A stretch of 64,000 bases of DNA from Zhengella sp020637775. GTDB lineage: Bacteria > Pseudomonadota > Alphaproteobacteria > Rhizobiales > Rhizobiaceae. The DNA is taken from contig NZ_JAWKWO010000006.1 in NCBI RefSeq assembly GCF_041397485.1, positions 186,001 to 250,000 on the forward strand, in the 5' to 3' direction. The position numbers and the translations under genes were made by a program. Within the stretch, counting starts at the first letter, position 1. Every line of letters begins with the position of its first letter. Below are positions 17,294 through 24,992 of the stretch, piece after piece. The notes under the pieces were generated by a model that had not been told where the DNA came from, ran no database searches, and saw nothing but the letters and a program-made list of their open reading frames with translations.

Positions 17294-17345
17294 CCTTCTC
17301 TGCGAAGGTGGAGCCACTGCCGCCGGCTCAAACGGCAGGCAGTGG
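17294..17345 (+). ncRNA. Candidate structured RNA in the IS110 leader (possible bridge RNA)
   Basis: Two adjacent hairpins: CCTTC/GAAGG at 17294-17308 and a 12-pair stem at 17314-17345 (CCACTGCC-GCCG, loop GCTCAAA, CGGC-A-GGCAGTGG, one bulged A). They lie about 150 bases upstream of the transposase start in about 210 bases of non-coding DNA. IS110-group elements encode a structured bridge RNA in exactly this place. Identity as a bridge RNA is inference from position and structure only. Confidence 0.35.
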
Positions 17346-17493
17346 CGGTGGTTGGATCGCGAACGGCTTGGTCATGGACAGTGACGTCGATGGACCGTTC
17401 TAGAGTGTGATCGGCCACCGTCTTCGCATGAGGCCTGAACGGATACGCAGCGGCTTCTGGCCCTGCATGACAAGCATAGGACACGCGAAGACC

Positions 17494-18417
17494 ATGAAAG
17501 ATAGCATCGGTATCGACATCTCAAAAGCCCATCTTGACGTTTGCCGTCCGGCGACCGGTCAGACAGCCCGGTTCGAGAACTCGGCGGCGGGATTGACTGC
17601 GTTCAAGCGCTGGGTCGGTTCAAGTCAGCCCGATCTGGTGATCTACGAGGCAACGGGGCTTATCATGGCCTGCTTGAGAAACGCTGCTCTGGCGATCTGC
17701 CCTTGGTGAAGGTCAATCCGTTACAGGCCCGCCGCTTTGCCCAGGCCCGCGGAACCCGTGCCAAGACCGATGCGGTTGACGCGCATGTACTGGCTTTGAT
17801 GGGCGAGGCGCTGGATCTGCAACCGGACAGCCCTGCCAGCGAAGATCACCATGATCTCAAACAGTTGCAGGTCGCGCGCACCGCCATGATCAAAGCGCGC
17901 ACGCGGCTGAAGAACCGGCTTGCCACCCAGACGCTCTCCCTGCTCAGACGTCAGGCGAAAGTGCAGCTGGCTTTGCTCGACAGGCAGCTCAAAGCCATCG
18001 ACGCCGAGATCGCCAGCAGGCTGTCGCGGGATCAGGCCCGCTCCTCGACATCCTGCAATCCATTCCCGGCCTCGGGTCCGTTGTTGCAGCCACCATCCTC
18101 ATCGAGTGCCCGGAAATCGGCGCGATGGACCGCAAACAAGCCGCAGCCTTGCCGGGCTCGCCCCGATGACCCGACAATCGGGCCAATGGCGAGGCAAGGC
18201 CTTCATTCAGGGTGGCCGTAAATTCCTGCGTGACGCGCTCTACATGCCCGCACTCGTCGCTACCCGCTTCAATCCAGACATGAAACAGAAATACAATGCG
18301 ATGCGCAAAGCCGGAAAGCCAGCAAAAGTCGCTTTAACGGCTATCATGCGAAAGCTCATCGAGCTGGCAAACACACTCATAAAACAGGATAGGAAATGGG
18401 CGCCAAATCCAGCTTGA
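17494..18417 (+). pseudogene. IS110-family transposase, frameshifted
   Basis: The original product of about 307 residues can be followed through three frames. Frame 1 from the ATG at 17494 gives SIGIDISKAHLDVC (first DEDD acid) to VIYEATG near 17655. A lost G in a G run then shifts to the frame encoding LPLVKVNPLQARRFAQARG and AKTDAVDAHVLA. Another shift near 18040 leads to LDILQSIPGLGSVVAA, and a last one near 18150 to GLAPMTRQSGQWRGKAFIQG and ALYMPALVATRFNP. The DEDD RuvC-like and C-terminal Tnp_20 Ser domains are thus both represented but cannot be made as one protein. Composition is less GC-rich than neighbours. Sequencing error at three separate sites is less likely than decay. Confidence 0.88.
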
Positions 18418-18431
18418 TCAATACGGATACT

Positions 18432-18983
18432 CTAGCGGAGGACCCGGACGATCGTGCCGCGCCGCAGATGCGGCAGCAGGCGCCGCATCAGCGATGGCGC
18501 GATGGCGATACACCCTTGCGTCGGCGCAAAGCCCTCTTTCGCAACGTGAAGGAAAATGGCCGAACCGCGATGGCGCCGCCGCGCCGTGATGTTCCAGTCC
18601 ATGACGAGGCAATGGTCGTAAAGCCGGTCGGCGCGCATCATGCATTCGTGGCTGGCCGGAAAGGGCAGGCGAACCGGCCTGTTGTAGGCACCATGGGCAG
18701 GCGCGTCGCACCAGCCGTCATCGGGACGTATCGCCTTGAGCTGCAGGCCGGAACGGCGCGCCATCGTGCGGTCTGCCCGCACTTGGCCCGACAACAGCCT
18801 CATCGCGGCAAGCGGTGTTGCGCCGTCGCCCTCGCGCTTGAAGGCGGAGATGCCCGACCGCCCCAGCGCGCAGGGAAATGTCCGCCCGCCGGCGCGAAGC
18901 AGCCCGCGCTGCGGCTTTCCCGGCGCGGTCCGCACGGTGATGATTCGGATACCGGATCGCTTTTTGGCCGGGTTGACCTTCAT
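18432..18983 (-). CDS. L,D-transpeptidase (YkuD domain) family protein
   Basis: A 183-residue protein with a YkuD-type catalytic domain of the COG3786 kind. The active-site His146 (GSAIFLHVA) and nucleophile Cys158 in PTQGCIAIA are present; Gln replaces the His of the more common S/T-H-G-C motif, as in this subgroup. Such enzymes make or edit 3-3 peptidoglycan cross-links or attach proteins. No signal peptide is visible from the chosen start (AAAAGGTGAA ribosome site before ATG 18983), so its export is unclear. Its TAG stop codon lies inside the repeat that flanks the IS110 segment, and only LR follow the last conserved strand. Confidence 0.82.
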   Translation of the reverse strand: MKVNPAKKRSGIRIITVRTAPGKPQRGLLRAGGRTFPCALGRSGISAFKREGDGATPLAAMRLLSGQVRADRTMARRSGLQLKAIRPDDGWCDAPAHGAYNRPVRLPFPASHECMMRADRLYDHCLVMDWNITARRRHRGSAIFLHVAKEGFAPTQGCIAIAPSLMRRLLPHLRRGTIVRVLR

Positions 18984-19100
18984 TTCACCTTTTTTCGAGA
19001 AAGACTGGCGTTCGGGACAAATGCACGTGATGATCTTTGCGCTGCAAACGCGAAAGCGTAAAGATGCCGCGCGAAAAACTTGTTCAAGGAAAGGGATGGC

Positions 19101-19784
19101 ATGACGGCACGCACGATCCTGATCGTCGACGATGACGAGGACCTGCGCCAGACGCTGGTGGAGCAGCTCTCGCTTTACGAGGAGTTCCAGGTCTCCGAGG
19201 CCGAGACCGCCACGAAGGGCGTTCAGGCCGCGCGCGGCGGCATCATCGACCTGCTCATCATGGACGTGAACCTGCCGGACATGGATGGCCGCGAGGCGGT
19301 CAAGCTGCTGCGCAAGGGCGGCTTCAAGTCCCCTGTCATCATGCTCACCGGCCAGGACACCGACTCCGACACGATCCTCGGGCTGGAAGCCGGCGCCAAC
19401 GACTATGTCACCAAGCCGTTCCGCTTCGCCGTCCTGCTGGCCCGGATCCGCGCCCAGCTTCGCCAGCATGAACAGAGCGAGGACGCCACCTTCATTGTCG
19501 GCCCCTACACGTTCAAGCCCAGCCAGAAACTGCTGATCGACCAGCGCGGCGCCAAGGTGCGGCTGACCGAAAAGGAGTCCGCGATCATCAAGTATCTCTA
19601 CCGGGCCGACCAGAAAGTCGTCACCCGCGATGTCCTGCTTGAGGAAGTATGGGGCTACAATTCAGGCGTTACCACGCACACGCTGGAAACACATGTCTAC
19701 CGCCTGCGCCAGAAGATCGAACGGGATCCTTCCAATGCGCAGATACTTGTGACAGAAAGCGGCGGATACAAGCTGGTTCCCTGA
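19101..19784 (+). CDS. OmpR-type response regulator (CenR-like)
   Basis: A 227-residue two-domain regulator. Receiver: acidic pocket DDDED at 10-14, phospho-acceptor Asp55 in LLIMDVNLPDMDG, and Thr/Lys switch residues in MLTGQD and TKPFRF. C-terminal winged helix from about residue 125 (VRLTEKESAIIKYLYRA, THTLETHVYRLRQKIE). The phrases MTARTILIVDDD and GLEAGANDYVTKPFRFAVLLARIRAQLRQHEQ are those of the alphaproteobacterial CenR group, which controls envelope functions; this orthology is inferred from memory. The ATG at 19101 follows AAGGAAAGGG. No histidine kinase gene is adjacent. Confidence 0.93.
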   Translation: MTARTILIVDDDEDLRQTLVEQLSLYEEFQVSEAETATKGVQAARGGIIDLLIMDVNLPDMDGREAVKLLRKGGFKSPVIMLTGQDTDSDTILGLEAGANDYVTKPFRFAVLLARIRAQLRQHEQSEDATFIVGPYTFKPSQKLLIDQRGAKVRLTEKESAIIKYLYRADQKVVTRDVLLEEVWGYNSGVTTHTLETHVYRLRQKIERDPSNAQILVTESGGYKLVP

Positions 19785-19837
19785 CCGTTACGCCTTGAGG
19801 TGATTCGCGGGGAGCCCTGGAGGGGACGCCGCCACCC

Positions 19838-20293
19838 ATGGCGCTCGACGACGATATCCGGCTGATCGGCTCCGTCGGCTTTTTCGAAGGCCTGACAACG
19901 GAGCAATTGCGCCTGCTCGCCTTCGGCGCAGAGAGCATGCGCCTTTCGGCCGGCCGCGAACTCTACCGCGAGGGCGCTACGGCCGATGGCGCATTCATCA
20001 TCGCCGCCGGCGAGATGGACCTGACCACGCTGAAGGGAAACCGGCTCGTCACCCTCAAGACGCTCGGCCCCGGCGCGATCCTCAGCGATGTGGCGCTGAT
20101 CGCCCCCACGCGGCGCGCCACGGGCGCCATGGCCCGCACCGATTGCGAATTGCTGCGCATCGGGCGCACGCTCTTCCGCCGCATCCTGACCGAGTATCCC
20201 GAAACCGCCGCCCTGCTGCAGGAGCGTTTCGCCCGGGAATTGAAGGATCTGGCCGATCAGGTGGCCCGCCTGGAAGCCCGCTTCCGCGACTGA
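19838..20293 (+). CDS. Cyclic-nucleotide-binding domain protein
   Basis: A 151-residue protein made of a single CNB (Crp-like) domain, FFEGLTTEQLRLLAFGAE then GRELYREGATADGAFIIAAGEMDLT, with the phosphate-binding-cassette region GPGAILSDVALIAPTRRATGAMA, and a C-terminal coiled helix (LLQERFARELKDLADQVARLEARFRD). There is no DNA-binding helix-turn-helix, so it is not a Crp/Fnr regulator. The canonical cassette Arg-Ala/Thr-Ala is partly there (RRATGAM). It lies 54 bases after the response regulator and may be its partner in regulation or simply co-transcribed. Confidence 0.85.
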   Translation: MALDDDIRLIGSVGFFEGLTTEQLRLLAFGAESMRLSAGRELYREGATADGAFIIAAGEMDLTTLKGNRLVTLKTLGPGAILSDVALIAPTRRATGAMARTDCELLRIGRTLFRRILTEYPETAALLQERFARELKDLADQVARLEARFRD

Positions 20294-20302
20294 GCCGCTG
20301 TT

Positions 20303-21109
20303 TCAGTCAAGATCGAAGGTCGCGATCACCGGCACATGGTCGGAGGGCTTTTCCCAGCCGCGCGCCGCGCGCAGCACGTCGATGCCGGTCAGCCGTTCCT
20401 GCAGATCCGGCGAGGACCAGACATGATCGAGCCGGCGGCCCTTGTCTGCGGCAGCCCAGTCCTTCGCCCGGTAGCTCCACCAGGTGAAAAGTTTCTCATC
20501 CGCCGGAACGTGGCTGCGCATCAGGTCGCGCCACCCGCCCTTGACGCGCATGTCTTCCAGCGTCTCGGTCTCCACCGGTGTATGGCTGACGATCTTCAGC
20601 AATTGCTTGTGCGACCAGACGTCGTTTTCCAGCGGCGCGATGTTCAGGTCGCCAACGAGCACGGAGGAACGGGCCTCCCCGTGATCCGCGGTAATCGACC
20701 GCATTTCCTCCAGGAAGTCCAGCTTGTGCCGGAACTTCGGATTGATCTCCGGGTCCGGTTCGTCACCGCCCGCCGGAACATAGAAATTGTGCAGCAGGAT
20801 ATCCCGTCCGCCGGCCGCGACATTGACCGAAAGATGACGGCAATCGCCCATGTCGCAGAAGCCGCGCCGTTCGACGACGGCGATCTCGCGCCGCGCCACC
20901 GTTGCCACCCCGTGATAGCCCTTCTGGCCATTGACCGCGACGTGTTCGTAACCGAGCGCGCGAAAGGCCTTTTCCGGGAACTGGCCGTTTTCACACTTGA
21001 TTTCCTGCAGGCACAGGACATCCGGGCGATGTGTGGCGAGGAACTGTTCCACCAGCGGCATGCGCAGGCGCACGGAATTGATGTTCCAGGTGGCAATCGA
21101 AAAAGGCAT
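20303..21109 (-). CDS. xthA: Exodeoxyribonuclease III / AP endonuclease
   Basis: A 268-residue ExoIII of normal length, active in base-excision repair at abasic sites. Metal ligand Glu36 (LQEIKCEN), the GDLNIAPLENDVW segment (catalytic Asp and Asn) and the C-terminal RLDHVWSSPDL and PSDHVPVIATFDLD (catalytic His) are all present. Monocistronic; its stop is 9 bases from the convergent CNB gene. Confidence 0.95.
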   Translation of the reverse strand: MPFSIATWNINSVRLRMPLVEQFLATHRPDVLCLQEIKCENGQFPEKAFRALGYEHVAVNGQKGYHGVATVARREIAVVERRGFCDMGDCRHLSVNVAAGGRDILLHNFYVPAGGDEPDPEINPKFRHKLDFLEEMRSITADHGEARSSVLVGDLNIAPLENDVWSHKQLLKIVSHTPVETETLEDMRVKGGWRDLMRSHVPADEKLFTWWSYRAKDWAAADKGRRLDHVWSSPDLQERLTGIDVLRAARGWEKPSDHVPVIATFDLD

Positions 21110-21228
21110 GGGAAAAACCTGAACGGGCGTGAACCAAGAGGCCGGACTTTGCCAATCCGACCTGCCGCTTTCAAGCCCGAAGACCGGCCACGCCGCCCGT
21201 CACGGCATGGTCCACAGGATTCGCGGGT

Positions 21229-21891
21229 TCAGCGCCCGCGCCCGCCCGCGCCGCGCCGGGCATTGGTTTCGGCCACCTTGTCGTAATCGATGGCGAACGC
21301 GGCCGCCTGAAGCGGCACGTCCTGCTTCACGTTGAAGATCATGACCGTGGTGTCCTTGCCCTGCTGGTCGGTGATCGTCCATTGCCGCAGTTCCGACGTC
21401 ACCGCGTCGAACACGATGGTAATGCGCGCATTGCCGAAGACCGACTTGTCGCTCATCTTGACCGTGACGATATCCTCGTCCGCCGCGACATCGTCGATGG
21501 ATGCCTTGGACAGGTCGATCCGCTCGTCGAGCAGCAGCTTCAACGGCGTCTTGGACAGCGGATAGGTTTCGTAGGTGCGCAGTTTCCGGTTGTTGAGCAG
21601 CACATGGCTGCCGTCCGAGACCACGCGATAGGCCGCAGGCTCTTCATAATCGAACCGGATTTTCCCCGGACGCATCAGCGCGAAGGTTCCGCCGGTCTGC
21701 TCGCCGCGCGGGCCGAACTGCACGAATTCGCCCGTCATGCTTTTCACCGACGAGAAATGGTCGGCGATCTTCTGTGCAATGGCTGGCGGCGCGGCCACGC
21801 CAGGCGCGACCGGCAGGGCCAGTGCGGCGCCCAGCGCCAGGGCCGATGCCATGGCAGCCACGCGCAGCCGGGGGAAGATGGAATTGATCAT
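21229..21891 (-). CDS. lolA: Outer-membrane lipoprotein carrier protein LolA
   Basis: A 220-residue periplasmic protein with a signal peptide ending near residue 35 (ALALPVAPGVAA) and a LolA fold. The diagnostic stretch FVQFGPRGEQTGGTFALMRPGKIRFDYEEPAAYRVVSDG is intact. LolA carries lipoproteins from the LolCDE exporter to the outer membrane. The start MINSIF is preceded by GGAG at a good distance; longer in-frame starts add residues without signal-peptide character. It is encoded downstream of ftsK on the same strand, the usual alphaproteobacterial order. Confidence 0.93.
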   Translation of the reverse strand: MINSIFPRLRVAAMASALALGAALALPVAPGVAAPPAIAQKIADHFSSVKSMTGEFVQFGPRGEQTGGTFALMRPGKIRFDYEEPAAYRVVSDGSHVLLNNRKLRTYETYPLSKTPLKLLLDERIDLSKASIDDVAADEDIVTVKMSDKSVFGNARITIVFDAVTSELRQWTITDQQGKDTTVMIFNVKQDVPLQAAAFAIDYDKVAETNARRGAGGRGR

Positions 21892-22021
21892 GTCGACGCT
21901 CCGTCTCTTTCCGTCGTCATTCGTTGTCCCCCTGATCGCCTGCAACAACGGCTGCATTGCGGCAGGGTTGCCGTCTTCACGCGAAAAACCCGGTCACTCA
22001 CCGCCCGCTGCATCGCCGCGG

Positions 22022-24823
22022 CTAGAACTCCTCGGCATCCGGACCGCGCGGCACCAGGATTTCCCGCTTGCCGGCATGGTTGGCCGGCCCGACAATCCCC
22101 TCGTCCTCCATCCGCTCGATGATCGAGGCGGCGCGATTGTAGCCGATTCCCAGCCGCCGCTGGATATAGGACGTGGAGGCCTTTCCGTCGCGCAGCACCA
22201 CGGCCACGGCCTGGTCGTAGGGGTCATCCGAGCCGGCCATTCCGCCGCCATTGCCGCCGCCCCCGCCAGCGTCTCCCCCGGCGCCCTCGTCCTCGTCTTC
22301 CTCGGTGATCGAATCGAGATATTCCGGCACGCCCTGCGTTTTCAGATGCGAAACCACGTGCTCCACCTCCTCGTCGGAGACGAAGGGGCCGTGGACGCGC
22401 TGGATACGCCCGCCGCCGGCCATGTAAAGCATGTCGCCCATGCCGAGCAGCTGCTCGGCACCCTGTTCGCCCAGGATCGTCCGGCTGTCGATCTTGGACG
22501 TGACCTGGAAGGAAATGCGCGTCGGGAAATTGGCCTTGATCGTGCCGGTGATCACGTCCACCGAGGGCCGCTGCGTCGCCATGACGACATGGATGCCCGC
22601 CGCACGCGCCATCTGCGCCAGCCGCTGCACCGTGCCTTCGATTTCCTTGCCCGCCACCATCATCAGGTCGGCCATCTCGTCGATGATGACGACGATATAG
22701 GGCATGGCTTCCAGGTTGAGTTCCTCGGTCTCGTAGATGGCCTCGCCGGTGTCGCGGTCGAAACCGGTCTGCACCGTGCGGGTGATCTTCTCGCCCTTGC
22801 GCTCGGCCTGCACGACGCGCTGGTTGAAACCGTCGATATTGCGTACGCCGACCTTGGACATCTTGCGGTAGCGGTCCTCCATCTCCCGCACTGTCCATTT
22901 CAGCGCCACAACCGCCTTTTTCGGATCGGTCACGACCGGCGTCAGCAGATGCGGAATGCCGTCATAGATCGACAGTTCCAGCATCTTGGGATCGATCATG
23001 ATCAGCCGGCATTGCTCCGGCGTCATCCGGTAGAGCAGCGACAGGATCATCGTGTTGATCGCCACCGACTTGCCCGAACCGGTGGTGCCGGCCACCAGCA
23101 GGTGCGGCATTTTCGCCAGGTCGGCGATCACCGCCTCGCCATTGATCGTCTTGCCCAGCGTCAGCGCCAGCTTGGCTTTCGATCCCTCGAAATCCCGGCT
23201 GGCCAGCAACTCGCGCAGGTAGACGGTCTCCCGCTTGGCGTTGGGCAACTCGATGCCGATGGCATTGCGTCCCGGCACGACCGCCACGCGCGCGGCGATG
23301 GCGCTCATCGAGCGGGCGATGTCGTCGGCCAGGCCGATCACACGGGACGACTTGATGCCCGGCGCCGGTTCCAGTTCATACAGTGTCACGACCGGGCCCG
23401 GACGCACCTGGATGATCTCGCCCTTGACGCCAAAATCGTCCAGAACGCCTTCCAGCAGCCGGGCGTTCTGTTCCAGCGCCTCGTCCGACAGCGTCGGATC
23501 ACGGCCGGTGGTGCGGGCTTCGGACAGGAAATGCAGCGACGGCAGCTCGAAACTGCCATCCGAGATGAGCGAGCCCTGGGCTTCGCGCATCACCCGCGCG
23601 CCTGGCTTCGGTGCACCGGCAGGCTGCGAGACGCGTGGCGCGGCATCGGGATCGATGGGCTCCATCAGCCGGTTGTCCGCGGAGATGCCGCGTGGACGCG
23701 GCTGCATGTCCGGTGCCCGCGGCTCCTCGCGGGAAACCGGTGCCTGCACGATCCGCCGGGATTGCGCCGGGCGTGCCGGTTCCACCGGATCGACGGTATC
23801 GTCGTCCCAGGGCAGATCGTTGTCATCAGTATCGAAATCCGGCGCGATGGAGGGTGCCGTCCGTTCGGCGCGGCGTGGCGCCAGCGTATCGAGTTCGGGC
23901 TCGATCCGCTCCGCCCATCTGCTTGCGCGTGGAGCGGACGCTTCCGGCAAGGCAAGAACGGCGTCATCGTCCTCGTCTTCATCCTCCAGATCCGGCAGCA
24001 CGAGCTTGCGCCGGCCGGCGGCGGCAGCCGATTGGCGCCCGCGGGTCAGGCGGCGCACATGCGCGCGCGCCGACAGCCACCAATGCGTCACGAGACCCAG
24101 TGCCTGGAAACCGTCATCCTCGTCTTCGTCTTCGTCGAAGTCGCTTTCCTCGTCATCCACCGTCTTGCCGGCCGCCGCGAAGTCCACGGCCCGTCCTTTC
24201 AGGCCCGAGGCATCCCAGAAGAACCAGCCCATGCCCGGCAGAAGCACGGCACCGGTCAGCAGCGCCACGAAGCCGGAGGGATAGCCGCCCGACAGCGCAC
24301 CGGGAATCCTCAGCAGCAGGTCGCCGGCAACCCCGCCGAGCCCCAGCGGCAGCGGCCATGTGACCGGGGCATCGAAAAGCGCGATGAACCCCGCTGTGGC
24401 AATCGTGAAGGCCAGCCAGGCCCCGGCACGCCGCCAGCGATGCGACGGCGCACGCGCCTGCAGCATGAACAGCCCCCAGGCAATGGCCGGTACAAGCGCG
24501 GCCACGCTGGCCAGACCGAAAAACTGCATGAACAGATCGGAAAAGACCGCGCCGGGATAGCCCATCGCATTGGTGACCAGATTGCCCGTCGCGTGGCTCC
24601 AGGACGGATCGGCGACATTCCAGCTTGCCAGCGAAGCGATGGCAAAGAGCGCGAAGGCCAGCATGGCAAGACCGCCCAGCCTTTGGGCCTGGCGGCGCAG
24701 AAAGCCCTTCAAGCCCTGGTGCGCCATGCCTGCCGCCATGGTTCCCGAACCGCCTGCCCGCATCCGTACCGATCCCTTGTTCATGCCGGCCGCCCGCATG
24801 TGGCCTGCCGGTTCACGCGTCAC
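22022..24823 (-). CDS. ftsK: DNA translocase FtsK
   Basis: A 933-residue FtsK/SpoIIIE protein. Four hydrophobic helices occupy roughly residues 50-210 (ALFAIASLASWNVADPSWSH is the typical first one). An acidic, Pro-rich linker follows to about 430. Then comes the motor, with Walker A GTTGSGKSVAIN and Walker B YIVVIIDEMADLMMV, and the C-terminal gamma winged helix (YIQRRLGIGYNRAASIIERMEDEGI) that reads KOPS sites. FtsK moves chromosome termini during division. The GTG at 24823 is the longest start; ATGs at 24799 and 24784 are possible and would still keep every domain. A CtrA-type box lies about 70 bases upstream. Confidence 0.95.
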   Translation of the reverse strand: MTREPAGHMRAAGMNKGSVRMRAGGSGTMAAGMAHQGLKGFLRRQAQRLGGLAMLAFALFAIASLASWNVADPSWSHATGNLVTNAMGYPGAVFSDLFMQFFGLASVAALVPAIAWGLFMLQARAPSHRWRRAGAWLAFTIATAGFIALFDAPVTWPLPLGLGGVAGDLLLRIPGALSGGYPSGFVALLTGAVLLPGMGWFFWDASGLKGRAVDFAAAGKTVDDEESDFDEDEDEDDGFQALGLVTHWWLSARAHVRRLTRGRQSAAAAGRRKLVLPDLEDEDEDDDAVLALPEASAPRASRWAERIEPELDTLAPRRAERTAPSIAPDFDTDDNDLPWDDDTVDPVEPARPAQSRRIVQAPVSREEPRAPDMQPRPRGISADNRLMEPIDPDAAPRVSQPAGAPKPGARVMREAQGSLISDGSFELPSLHFLSEARTTGRDPTLSDEALEQNARLLEGVLDDFGVKGEIIQVRPGPVVTLYELEPAPGIKSSRVIGLADDIARSMSAIAARVAVVPGRNAIGIELPNAKRETVYLRELLASRDFEGSKAKLALTLGKTINGEAVIADLAKMPHLLVAGTTGSGKSVAINTMILSLLYRMTPEQCRLIMIDPKMLELSIYDGIPHLLTPVVTDPKKAVVALKWTVREMEDRYRKMSKVGVRNIDGFNQRVVQAERKGEKITRTVQTGFDRDTGEAIYETEELNLEAMPYIVVIIDEMADLMMVAGKEIEGTVQRLAQMARAAGIHVVMATQRPSVDVITGTIKANFPTRISFQVTSKIDSRTILGEQGAEQLLGMGDMLYMAGGGRIQRVHGPFVSDEEVEHVVSHLKTQGVPEYLDSITEEDEDEGAGGDAGGGGGNGGGMAGSDDPYDQAVAVVLRDGKASTSYIQRRLGIGYNRAASIIERMEDEGIVGPANHAGKREILVPRGPDAEEF

Positions 24824-24890
24824 TCACCCGGGTAGAGCCGTGTCCGGCACGGCCGTTTCCCGGAATTCGCGACAGAAACTAGCGGCCAGA

Positions 24891-24911
24891 TGGTTAAGGC
24901 GGCATTAACCA
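24891..24911 (-). promoter_or_regulatory. Putative CtrA-binding site upstream of ftsK
   Basis: TGGTTAA-N7-TTAACCA, a perfect inverted repeat containing the full TTAA-N7-TTAA CtrA consensus, with GG/CC flanks on both sides. It lies 68 bases before the ftsK GTG. Confidence 0.65.
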
Positions 24912-24940
24912 TGCACGGGCAGACGCCGCCGCCGGCAATG

Positions 24941-24968
24941 AAAAACCCGCCGGCGCGAAACCGGCGGG
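24941..24968 (-). terminator. Rho-independent terminator after the third amt gene
   Basis: On the minus strand the stem CCCGCCGG / CCGGCGGG with loop TTTCGCG is followed by five T residues, 25 bases after the stop of the ammonium transporter gene. Confidence 0.8.
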
Positions 24969-24992
24969 TCGCGAAATCGTCTCGGACCGTTG

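Larger units (their letters stand above)
16969..18435. mobile_element. Decayed IS110-family insertion within an intergenic repeat
   Basis: The whole non-core segment between the METTL20-type gene and the L,D-transpeptidase gene is bounded by a 9-base inverted match, CTAGAGTAT at 16969-16977 and ATACTCTAG at 18427-18435. A third partial copy, CTAGAGT, lies at 17400-17406. Inside are the palindromic repeat, a structured leader and an IS110-type transposase gene broken by frameshifts. IS110 elements lack target duplications and classic terminal repeats, so the exact element ends cannot be fixed; the left end is probably between 17281 and 17410, the right end between 18418 and 18427. Confidence 0.6.

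Noticed and set aside
17407..18417. Three separate short genes in the IS110 region
   Set aside because: Their translations are consecutive parts of one IS110 transposase in shifted frames.
21737..24835. A 1032-codon plus-strand open frame opposite ftsK
   Set aside because: Antisense shadow of ftsK, with His/Arg-rich product and no recognisable motif.
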